A stretch of 5,120 nucleotides of DNA from Bifidobacterium sp. (GTDB taxonomy: Bacteria > Actinomycetota > Actinomycetes > Actinomycetales > Bifidobacteriaceae), in the NCBI GenBank assembly GCA_022739095.1, contig JAIJEI010000153.1, positions 1 to 5,120 on the forward strand, read 5' to 3'. The position numbers and the translations under genes are program-made. This document shows, piece after piece, positions 1 through 5,120 of the stretch. Position 1 is the stretch's first letter. Every line of letters starts with the position of its first letter. The notes beneath the pieces were generated by a model. That model worked only from the letters and a program-made list of their open reading frames with translations. It was not told the origin of the DNA and did not search any database.

Positions 1-646
1 TGTCGGTGATCACCGACAAGCGCGCCTGCTGGGCCGCTTCATCGCCGAAGGTCTTGATCCAATCGGCGTACAGCGGGGTCCAGCATTCGGAGACGACGAT
101 GGCGTTGACACGCACCCGGTCCTTGACGAGAGCGGCGGCCCATTCGCGTGTGAGTCCCAGGATCGCGCCCTTCGCGGCCGCGTAGGCGCTGGTCTTGCCC
201 TGACCGGTGAGCGCGGTCTTCGAGGAGATGTTCACGACGGATCCATGGCTTTCCTTCAGATACGGCACGGCCGCGTGGACCAGCTCGTAATAGTGAGTCA
301 GGTTGCCGTGGATCGATTCCTCGAATTCGCGCCAGGTGGTGGTTTCGAGATCCTTGTTGTCGTTCTTGCCGGCGTTGTTCACGATGCCGTCGATATGGCC
401 GTACTTCTTGTAGGTCTCCTCGACGATGCCGGCGATCTTGTCGGTGTCGTTCAGATCAAGCAGATGCACGTCGTATTCGGTCGTGTACTGCTCGATGTCC
501 TTCTTGAACTCCTCGAGCGCGCTGTCCGAGCGATTGATCACCACCGGAATCGCGCCTTCCTGGGCCAGTTGCAGCGTGATGCCTTTGCCGATGCCCTTGA
601 AGCCGCCGGTGATGATGATGACTTTGCCTTCGAGATGCAGATCCAT
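1..646 (-). CDS. SDR-family dehydrogenase, probable L-fucose dehydrogenase (3' end cut by window)
   Basis: Classical short-chain dehydrogenase; the first 215 residues are visible and about 35-45 are missing compared with the usual 250-260. Seen: the Rossmann glycine motif TGGFKGIG (13-20), NNAG (90-93), and the catalytic tetrad Asn115, Ser142 (in NISS), Tyr155 and Lys159 (YAAAK). Strand beta-2 ends in INRS (37-40), with no acidic residue and with Arg39, which favours NADP(H); this is inference. The substrate-loop segment ECWTPLYADWI (187-197) resembles the TPLYxxW stretch I recall from bacterial L-fucose dehydrogenases of the SDR family. Together with the fuconate dehydratase upstream, this suggests oxidation of L-fucose to L-fuconolactone in the cytosol. 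Alternatives are a dehydrogenase for another 6-deoxy or pentose sugar, or a 2-keto-3-deoxy-L-fuconate dehydrogenase. The start at 646 has AAGGAG a few bases upstream. In-frame ATGs at 664 and 682 have poor ribosome sites. It is the second gene of the unit, 140 bp after the dehydratase. Confidence 0.93.
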   Translation of the reverse strand, partial: MDLHLEGKVIIITGGFKGIGKGITLQLAQEGAIPVVINRSDSALEEFKKDIEQYTTEYDVHLLDLNDTDKIAGIVEETYKKYGHIDGIVNNAGKNDNKDLETTTWREFEESIHGNLTHYYELVHAAVPYLKESHGSVVNISSKTALTGQGKTSAYAAAKGAILGLTREWAAALVKDRVRVNAIVVSECWTPLYADWIKTFGDEAAQQARLSVITD

Positions 647-650
647 GGGA

Positions 651-657
651 ACTCCTT
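651..657 (-). promoter_or_regulatory. Ribosome binding site of the SDR gene
   Basis: The minus strand reads GAAGGAG followed by TTCCC and then ATG (646). This spacing decides the start: the in-frame upstream ATG at 664 has AAGG almost touching it, and the ATG at 682 has only a weak GGAA. The gene therefore has its own strong ribosome site and is not translationally coupled to the dehydratase 140 bp away. Confidence 0.75.
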
Positions 658-700
658 CGTCCATCCTTATTCTGCGTTTCATGGGTGTTCCATGTCACGC

Positions 701-728
701 CCGGCCGGGGCTTCGGAGCCCCAGCCGG
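701..728 (-). other. Strong intercistronic RNA hairpin between dehydratase and SDR genes
   Basis: Read on the minus strand, arm CCGGCTGGGGCT pairs with AGCCCCGGCCGG around a CCGA loop. All 12 positions pair, 11 as Watson-Crick and one as a U-G wobble. On the plus strand the same position is a C-A mismatch, so the structure is better in the operon transcript. There is no U-run after it (next bases GCGTGACATGG), so it is not a typical intrinsic terminator. It sits 55 bp upstream of the SDR start. It could stabilise the 3' end of the dehydratase message, mark a processing site or lower read-through; which of these applies is inference. Confidence 0.6.
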
Positions 729-730
729 AG

Positions 731-765
731 TGGTTGTGTGTTGTTGTGTTGAGTTGTGTTGTTCA
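731..765 (-). other. G-free A/C-rich tract in the intercistronic gap
   Basis: On the minus (transcribed) strand, 731-760 contains only A and C apart from a single T, with CAACACAAC occurring twice within 731-765. It starts about 20 bases after the dehydratase stop and runs up to the hairpin. Such RNA is unstructured and C-rich with almost no G, which resembles a Rho-loading (rut-like) region or a ribosome standby region. The composition is seen directly; the role is a guess. Confidence 0.4.
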
Positions 766-786
766 GTTATGAATTTCCAGTTGCGG

Positions 787-2070
787 TCAGCCGCGATACA
801 GGTACTTCTCGGCCGTTTCCAGCGTCATTTCGGTACCGTTGCCCGGAGCGGTCGGGGCGACGTAGTTGCCGTCCTTGATCTCGGTCGGGTGGACGAAATG
901 TTCGTGCTGGTTATCGACGTATTCGATCATGCGGCCGTCCATCGTGCCGGACACGGCCACGTAATCGAACATCGCGAAGTGGCATACGGCCTCGCACAGG
1001 CCCACGCCGCCGGCGTGCGGGCAGACGGGCTTGTTGAACTTCTTCGCGAGCAGGTATTCGAGCACGATCTCCTGCGGACCGGCCACGCGGGTGGCGTCGA
1101 TCTGCATGATGCCGAAGGCGTTCGCCTGCAGATACTGCTTGTACAGGATGCGGCTCTGCATCTGCTCGCCGGTGGCCACCTTGATGGGGTTGATGGCGCG
1201 GGCGATGGTGGCGTGGCCGATCACGTCGTCGGGGCTGGTTGGCTCCTCCACCCAAGACAGATCGAAGTCGTGGAACCTGTTGATCCAGTCGATGGCGGTG
1301 GGCACGTCCCACACCTGGTTGGCATCCACGGCAAGACGCACGTCGGGGCCGATGGCTTCGCGGGCCTTGGCCAGGCGGCGCAGATCGTCGTCGATGTTCT
1401 GGCCGACCTTGAGCTTGATCTGCTTGAATCCCTTGACCTGCGTCTCCTCCTTGGCGAGCGCGACCATCTTCTCGTCGGAGTAGCCGAGCCAGCCGGGGGC
1501 GGTGGAGTAGCCGGGGTAGCCGACCTCGAGCAGGTGCTTGATACGCTCGGCCTTGCCCTTCTGCCCTTCCCGAAGGATCTCAACGGCTTCGGCGGGCGTG
1601 AGCGCGTCGGTCATGTAGCGGAAGTCGAGCGTGGAGACGAGTTCCTCGGGTTCCATCTCGCCCAACAGCAGCCACAACGGCTTGCCAGCACGCTTGGCCT
1701 TGATGTCCCACAGCGCGGAAAGCACGGCACCGATGGCCATATGCTCCACGCCCTTTTCAGGGCCAAGCCAACGCAGCTGGGAATCATGCACGAACAGGTC
1801 CCATGCAATGCGCATGTTGTCGAGCAGCTCCTCCACGTTGCGACCAATCAGCACCTGCGACATCGATTCGATGGCCTTGCAGACCACATCGTTGCCGCGG
1901 CCGATGGTGAACACGAAGCCGACGCCCTTGATACCGTCATCCGCGCTGGTGGAAATCTCCACGTATGCGGAGGAGTAGTCGGGATCGGGGTTCATCGCGT
2001 CCGAACCGGACAGCGTCTGGGAGGTGGGGAAACGGAAGTCATACGTCTTAACTTGGGTGATGGTACTCAT
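787..2070 (-). CDS. fucD: L-fuconate dehydratase (enolase superfamily, EC 4.2.1.68)
   Basis: Cytosolic Mg2+-dependent enzyme converting L-fuconate to 2-keto-3-deoxy-L-fuconate. It has 427 residues, close to the Xanthomonas campestris enzyme. The N-terminal capping domain is about residues 1-150 and the mandelate-racemase-type barrel follows. All residues expected from the characterised enzyme are found with a one-residue offset: Lys219 and Lys221 (KLK base motif), metal ligands Asp249 (VDAN), Glu275 (WVEEP) and Glu302 (GEQ), the Asp325/His352 dyad (QIDATR, CPHAGG) and Glu383 (MIEY). This favours fuconate dehydratase over galactonate, rhamnonate or tartrate dehydratases, although activity on related acids such as D-arabinonate is possible. 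The ATG at 2070 follows AAGGAG with a 9-base spacer. It is the first gene of a minus-strand unit with the SDR gene and is divergent from a LacI-type regulator. The symbol follows the Xanthomonas enzyme; bifidobacterial literature may use another name. Confidence 0.96.
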   Translation of the reverse strand: MSTITQVKTYDFRFPTSQTLSGSDAMNPDPDYSSAYVEISTSADDGIKGVGFVFTIGRGNDVVCKAIESMSQVLIGRNVEELLDNMRIAWDLFVHDSQLRWLGPEKGVEHMAIGAVLSALWDIKAKRAGKPLWLLLGEMEPEELVSTLDFRYMTDALTPAEAVEILREGQKGKAERIKHLLEVGYPGYSTAPGWLGYSDEKMVALAKEETQVKGFKQIKLKVGQNIDDDLRRLAKAREAIGPDVRLAVDANQVWDVPTAIDWINRFHDFDLSWVEEPTSPDDVIGHATIARAINPIKVATGEQMQSRILYKQYLQANAFGIMQIDATRVAGPQEIVLEYLLAKKFNKPVCPHAGGVGLCEAVCHFAMFDYVAVSGTMDGRMIEYVDNQHEHFVHPTEIKDGNYVAPTAPGNGTEMTLETAEKYLYRG

Positions 2071-2079
2071 GTGTTCGGG

Positions 2080-2086
2080 CTCCTTC
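2080..2086 (-). promoter_or_regulatory. Ribosome binding site of the dehydratase gene
   Basis: The minus strand reads GAAGGAG, then CCCGAACAC, then the ATG at 2070. This is a strong Shine-Dalgarno match with a slightly long 9-base spacer, and it supports the chosen start. Confidence 0.7.
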
Positions 2087-2108
2087 GCCTTGGTGAACCA
2101 TTGTCTTC

Positions 2109-2137
2109 AGCATACCCCTTGATTTAGAAATTTGCAA
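2109..2137 (-). promoter_or_regulatory. Candidate sigma-70-type promoter for the dehydratase-SDR unit
   Basis: On the minus strand, TTGCAA (2132-2137, 4 of 6 matches to the -35 consensus) is separated by exactly 17 bases from TATGCT (2109-2114, 4 of 6 matches to the -10). Transcription would start near 2102, giving a leader of about 30 bases that contains the ribosome site. It is the best-placed pair in the intergenic region. The match is moderate, as expected for a regulated promoter. Confidence 0.5.
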
Positions 2138-2159
2138 AACCCGATTACGAAAATTTTTC
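2121..2159. promoter_or_regulatory. AT-rich imperfect direct repeats and palindrome at the catabolic promoter
   Basis: GATTTAGAAATTT begins at 2121 and GATTACGAAAATTTTTC begins at 2143, an imperfect direct repeat offset by 22 bp, about two helical turns. The second copy contains an odd palindrome, GAAAA-T-TTTTC (2149-2159), and TTTGCAAA (2131-2138) is a perfect 8-bp palindrome between them. The first copy overlaps the candidate -35 and spacer, and the second lies just upstream. They could be binding sites for the divergent LacI-type regulator or another factor. AT-rich chance similarity cannot be excluded. Confidence 0.3.
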
Positions 2160-2204
2160 TCCCAGAACACGCGAAGTAAGGAAAACCAAGAAAAAAATGC
2201 GGCG

Positions 2205-2217
2205 TTATGGGCCATAA
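2205..2217. promoter_or_regulatory. Perfect 13-bp palindrome, candidate operator of the LacI-type gene
   Basis: TTATGG-G-CCATAA is a perfect inverted repeat around one central base, 34 bp before the regulator start codon. It overlaps CATAAT (2213-2218), a 5-of-6 match to a -10 element on the plus strand, although I see no good -35 before it. A LacI-family protein bound here would block its own promoter. LacI-family sites are often palindromic with a central CG or a single central base, so the fit is plausible but unproven. Confidence 0.35.
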
Positions 2218-2240
2218 TGGTGAACAGAGGCAATGGCAGA

Positions 2241-2246
2241 GAGGAG
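2241..2246 (+). promoter_or_regulatory. Ribosome binding site deciding the start of the LacI-type gene
   Basis: GAGGAG lies 5 bases before the ATG at 2252. This excludes the GTG at 2249, which would be too close, and makes the ATG at 2207 unlikely because that codon sits inside the candidate operator with no ribosome site of its own. Confidence 0.7.
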
Positions 2247-2251
2247 CGGTG

Positions 2252-3280
2252 ATGGCCAACGACAATCCTACGCATAAGCTCAAGGTCGGTGATCTGGCGA
2301 AGATCGCCGGTGTCTCCCCTTCGACCGTCTCCAAGGTGATCAACGGCCGGCTCGGCATCTCCGACGAGACGCGACGTCAGGTCGAACAGGTGCTGCGCGA
2401 GCATGGTTACTCGCGCCCGCTGGTGAGCACCAAGCTCTCCCCCACCATCGAACTCGTCGTCGAGTACATCGCGCACAACGGCACGATGGAACTCATCAAA
2501 TACGCCTCATACTGGGCACAGCAGGCCGGTCTCGCCATCACGGTCACCCAGACCAACCATGGCGATGCCACGGAAGACTGTTTCCGCGGCATCATCGACC
2601 GCAATCCGCAGGGCGTGATCATGCAGCAGATGGGCGGTCTGACCACTCAAGCGAAGTCTTTGTTGAAATCACGCAGTATTCCCGTGGTCATCATCGACCC
2701 AATCGATACCGTCGATTCGGATGTGATAAGCGTGTCCATCGATAACTGGACCGCAGGATACCAGGCCGGCAAACACCTGCTGTCGCTCGGCCATCGACGC
2801 ATCGCCGTTATCCGGGGGCCGGCGAACCTACAGACCAGCATCGCGCGCTATAGCGGATTCACCGCCGCTCTGCAACAGGCCGGGGTGGATCTGCCGGAGT
2901 CCTATATCGAACAAGGCGACTACTTTCCCGCCGAAACAAGCTATGAAGCAGCCTGCCGACTGCTCGAGCTCCCCGACCGACCCACCGCAATTTTCTGCTG
3001 CAACGACTTGTCAGCGGTAAGCACGTATCGCGCGGCACGTGAACATAAGATTCCGTTGCCCAAACAGTTGTCCGTAATGGGGTTTGACGACATCTTCCCC
3101 GCTGATCAGCTCATGCCTTCCCTGACCAGCGTGCACCAGCCGTTCAGCGAAATCGCACAACGTGCCGTGCAGATGATCATCGACAACCGCAATGACAATC
3201 CGGGCGACATGCACGCCATCCTTCCCACCAACGTCGTCATCCGGGAAAGTACCGTACCGCCTCAGTCATCGGCCCGATAG
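2252..3280 (+). CDS. LacI/GalR-family transcriptional regulator
   Basis: DNA-binding sugar-responsive regulator of 342 residues, the usual family length. The N-terminal helix-turn-helix is at about 11-55: VGDLAKIAGVSPSTVSKVIN, then ISDETRRQVEQVLREHGY. The recognition helix carries Pro23, Ser24 and Lys28 where E. coli LacI has Tyr17, Gln18 and Arg22. A periplasmic-binding-protein-like effector domain follows (about 65-335), with ARYSGF (198-203, Arg198 matching the ligand-binding Arg197 of LacI), CND (250-252) and GFDD (277-280). The linker RPLVSTKLSP (55-64) lacks the usual PN..AR.L hinge pattern. The gene is divergent from the fuconate dehydratase, so a role as local repressor with a fucose-pathway effector is likely; the effector is inferred. 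The translated frame extends back to 2207, but the ribosome site supports 2252. The last 19 bp overlap the convergent permease gene. Confidence 0.95.
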   Translation: MANDNPTHKLKVGDLAKIAGVSPSTVSKVINGRLGISDETRRQVEQVLREHGYSRPLVSTKLSPTIELVVEYIAHNGTMELIKYASYWAQQAGLAITVTQTNHGDATEDCFRGIIDRNPQGVIMQQMGGLTTQAKSLLKSRSIPVVIIDPIDTVDSDVISVSIDNWTAGYQAGKHLLSLGHRRIAVIRGPANLQTSIARYSGFTAALQQAGVDLPESYIEQGDYFPAETSYEAACRLLELPDRPTAIFCCNDLSAVSTYRAAREHKIPLPKQLSVMGFDDIFPADQLMPSLTSVHQPFSEIAQRAVQMIIDNRNDNPGDMHAILPTNVVIRESTVPPQSSAR

Positions 3281-4710
3281 TCGGTCAGATTCAAGCTGGC
3301 GGCCACCCGATTGGACGCGAACGCGCCCACCGAAACCAGCGCATAGCACAGCGCAAGTCCACCGAAGAAGCTGGCCAGAGTGGCCGGCTCGGTCATCAAG
3401 GAGGCGAACAGCGGGGCCATGAGCAGCATGGAGCAGCCACCGGCCACGATCACCACGGTGTTGAGCGGAGTCAGCACTTCGATGAATCGTGCACGGTTCA
3501 AGGTTTTCGCATCCGTTCCTTCCAGCACCAGCATGCGGTATTCGCCGGCCTGGTCATAGACGCTGCCGGCCTGCATCACGCCGGAGCTGACGGCTGCAAG
3601 CACCGCGGCAAACACCAGCGTCAGAATGCCGCCGGTGCCGATGTCGCGGATGAACACGGTGGACGGATCGTTGGCGCCGCCAACTGCGGCAGCCGAGCCG
3701 AAGAATCCGCAGATTGATGTGATACCGGCGATGAACACTGCCAGCGCGATGCCGGACACGTTGCGCCAGGCGCGCTTGGGGTTGTCGAGAATCCTGCGCA
3801 TGGCGATCATCGTGGCCGCATCCTTGGGCCGCTTGGCCTTGGTTTTGGCGCGAGCGGTGACCACCCACGTGCCGATAAGATTCACCAGTGCGAAGCACAG
3901 CAGCATGAAACCGATAATCACGACGTACATCACTACTTCACCAGCCTGGGCGAGCACCATTGGATTATTGAACAGGAGGACGGCAATCACCATAATGACG
4001 GCGAACACCACCGCACGCCAGCCGGACGGCAGCGCAGTCGCAACGCGTGACGTGACGCCGAGTGGCGTGATGGCCACGCGCCGCAGCGTGATCAGCGAGG
4101 AGATCAGCGCCAACACGGTCACGCCAACAAGCGTAATGATCAAGGCAATCGGCCCCACCCACAGTTGCTCGAACGTAAACGTCTGATTCTGGAAGTGCAG
4201 CAGCATGATTAGGGGAATCAACACGCAGTACCCCGCGATACCAATCAGCGCTCCCACCAACGCCTGACCAGCCGCATCAAGCGCCGTAAGCCGAATAACC
4301 TGGCCCGTGGTCGCGCCTGCCAAGCGCAAGGAGGCGAGGCGAGCGTCACGACGGGACGCGGTCAATCGCGCGGCGGAACCGGCAAGCGCCACGAACGGCA
4401 CGATCAGCAGCAGGCAGGCAAAGAACGCCAGCACGACGTATGCCGTGGCGTACTGATCCAAGCTGTGAGGATTGGCGATACGCTGCTTCCAGATTTCCGC
4501 CGTTCCGGGTTTGCAAGCGTCGAGATTGATTGCGCATCCAATGGTGTGGTCGGCGGAGGCACGCCACATGAACCCATGCACGCCGCCCAAAACGGTGAGA
4601 AAGATAGTGGTGGCTGCGGCAAAAGCAATGATGGCTAACACCGAAGTATGGCCCGCACTGCCACGCGAGCCGGGGCGATGGAACAATCGCCACAATGCGA
4701 AAGTGCTCAT
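3262..4710 (-). CDS. FtsX/MacB-type ABC transporter permease
   Basis: Membrane protein of 482 residues with about ten predicted helices: roughly 23-46, 88-110, 145-171, 184-209, 231-247, 258-284, 318-338, 358-379, 411-435 and 445-465. Two FtsX-like repeats are visible. Each has a charged cytoplasmic segment around a helix (ASRRDARLASLRLAG at 118-132; YDQAGEYRMLVLEG at 385-398), the typical coupling region to the ATPase. The outside loop between helices 1 and 2 (about 47-87) holds Cys59 and Cys66. The loop between helices 7 and 8 is short (about 20 residues), so this is not a BceB-type permease with a large sensor domain. The substrate is unknown; the family moves lipids, peptides or antimicrobials out of the membrane, or acts mechanically. 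Its ATG overlaps the ATPase stop in ATGA, with GGGAGG 6 bases upstream. Its 3' end overlaps the lacI-type gene. Confidence 0.94.
   Translation of the reverse strand: MSTFALWRLFHRPGSRGSAGHTSVLAIIAFAAATTIFLTVLGGVHGFMWRASADHTIGCAINLDACKPGTAEIWKQRIANPHSLDQYATAYVVLAFFACLLLIVPFVALAGSAARLTASRRDARLASLRLAGATTGQVIRLTALDAAGQALVGALIGIAGYCVLIPLIMLLHFQNQTFTFEQLWVGPIALIITLVGVTVLALISSLITLRRVAITPLGVTSRVATALPSGWRAVVFAVIMVIAVLLFNNPMVLAQAGEVVMYVVIIGFMLLCFALVNLIGTWVVTARAKTKAKRPKDAATMIAMRRILDNPKRAWRNVSGIALAVFIAGITSICGFFGSAAAVGGANDPSTVFIRDIGTGGILTLVFAAVLAAVSSGVMQAGSVYDQAGEYRMLVLEGTDAKTLNRARFIEVLTPLNTVVIVAGGCSMLLMAPLFASLMTEPATLASFFGGLALCYALVSVGAFASNRVAASLNLTDYRADD
4707..4710 (-). promoter_or_regulatory. ATGA stop/start overlap coupling ATPase and permease translation
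   Basis: The permease ATG (4708-4710) and the ATPase TGA (4707-4709) share bases. The permease ribosome site GGGAGG lies inside the end of the ATPase gene, 6 bases before the ATG. This fits stop-restart translation and balanced production of the two subunits. Confidence 0.85.
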
Positions 4711-5120
4711 CGTACGCCTCCCAGCTGGCCGTCCTGCATGGTCACGGTGCGCGAGCAGAACGCGGCGACGTTGGGATCATGGGTGACGACGACCACAGCG
4801 GAACCGTTGTCTCGCGCGGCGGCCATGAGAATGCCCATGACCTCGCGTCCGGTGGCTTGGTCGAGCGCGCCGGTCGGCTCGTCGGCGAAGACCACGGCAG
4901 GTTTGACGGCGAGGGCGCGGGCGATGGCGATGCGCTGCATCTGGCCGCCGCTCATCTCCCCCGGTCGGTGCGTGGCGAGCGCGCGCAATCCCATGCGTTC
5001 CAGCCACAGAATCGCCGTGTCCGTGGCGGTGCGGTAGGGCACGCCGTCGAGCATCATTGGCAGGGCGATGTTTTCGACGGCCGGAAGTTCGGGCAGCAGT
5101 TGGCCGGATTGGAAGACGAA
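4707..5120 (-). CDS. ABC transporter ATPase of the MacB/LolD class (5' end cut by window)
   Basis: The C-terminal 137 residues are visible; the Walker A part lies beyond the right edge. Seen in order: Q-loop FVFQSGQLLPEL (1-12 of the visible part), ABC signature MSGGQMQR (56-63), Walker B VVFADEP (76-82) with catalytic Glu81, D-loop GALD (84-87) and H-loop VTHD (112-115). Q-loop and signature spacing and the ADEPTGALD string are typical of LolD/MacB-type exporters paired with FtsX permeases. The reading frame is open through the right edge, so the Met at 5057 is internal and not the start. It is upstream of, and overlaps by 4 bp, the permease gene, so the two are translated together and probably assemble as an ATPase dimer with one or two permeases. 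Confidence 0.96.
   Translation of the reverse strand, partial: FVFQSGQLLPELPAVENIALPMMLDGVPYRTATDTAILWLERMGLRALATHRPGEMSGGQMQRIAIARALAVKPAVVFADEPTGALDQATGREVMGILMAAARDNGSAVVVVTHDPNVAAFCSRTVTMQDGQLGGVR

Noticed and set aside
679..693. Four-codon leader peptide frame (M-E-H-P) upstream of the SDR gene, overlapping the ATG at 682
   Set aside because: There is no ribosome site and no run of codons for one amino acid, so there is no support for an attenuation peptide.
701..728. Hairpin read as a Rho-independent terminator
   Set aside because: No U-run follows on either strand, and the next gene starts only 55 bp downstream in the same direction.
245..772. 175-codon open frame on the plus strand opposite the SDR gene
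   Set aside because: Its first 400 bp mirror a conserved dehydrogenase with an intact catalytic tetrad, and its end runs through the G/T-only tract. It is a shadow frame.
685..2127. 480-codon open frame on the plus strand opposite the dehydratase gene
   Set aside because: It mirrors a fully supported enzyme gene, the protein is low-complexity and rich in Gly, Val, His and Asp with no recognisable domain, and it has no convincing ribosome site. Long antisense frames are common in GC-rich genes.
2207..2251. Upstream in-frame ATG adding 15 residues to the LacI-type regulator
   Set aside because: It lies inside the palindrome, has no ribosome site and adds a non-conserved Gln/Arg-rich leader, while GAGGAG sits correctly before the ATG at 2252.
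4707..5057. Short 116-residue ATPase starting at the Met at 5057
   Set aside because: The frame is open to the right edge and encodes the Q-loop upstream of this Met, so the Met is internal to a larger ATPase.

Overview
The window looks like a high-GC Gram-positive chromosome, most likely Bifidobacterium or a close relative. That reading rests on GC-rich third codon positions, strong AAGGAG/GGAGG ribosome sites, actinobacterial-type proteins, and a non-phosphorylating 6-deoxy-sugar gene pair of the kind known from infant-gut bifidobacteria. The genus is an inference. No RNA gene, CRISPR array or mobile element is visible.

Left half (1-2070, minus strand): two genes of an oxidative L-fucose route, read right to left. 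First comes a complete L-fuconate dehydratase of the enolase superfamily, with every expected catalytic residue present. Second, 140 bp further on, is a short-chain dehydrogenase cut by the left edge, most likely the L-fucose dehydrogenase. In the known pathway the dehydrogenase makes L-fuconolactone, a lactonase opens it, the dehydratase makes 2-keto-3-deoxy-L-fuconate, and an aldolase splits that to pyruvate and L-lactaldehyde. Lactonase, aldolase, transporter and fucosidase genes are not in the window and may lie beyond position 1. The gap between the two genes holds a G-free A/C tract and a strong 12-bp hairpin.

Centre (2071-3280): a 181-bp divergent control region separates the dehydratase from a LacI/GalR-family regulator on the plus strand. 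It has a good sigma-70-like promoter towards the catabolic genes (17-bp spacer), AT-rich direct repeats two helical turns apart, and a perfect 13-bp palindrome just before the regulator. The layout suggests that the regulator controls the pathway and possibly itself.

Right half (3262-5120, minus strand): a two-gene ABC export unit, an ATPase (N-terminus outside the window) coupled by an ATGA overlap to a 10-helix FtsX/MacB-type permease. The permease runs convergently into the lacI-type gene, and their 3' ends overlap by 19 bp. Nothing ties this transporter to sugar catabolism. The window is mostly well-understood biology. The parts most worth a second look are the intercistronic hairpin, the control region, the unusual hinge of the regulator and the convergent overlap.
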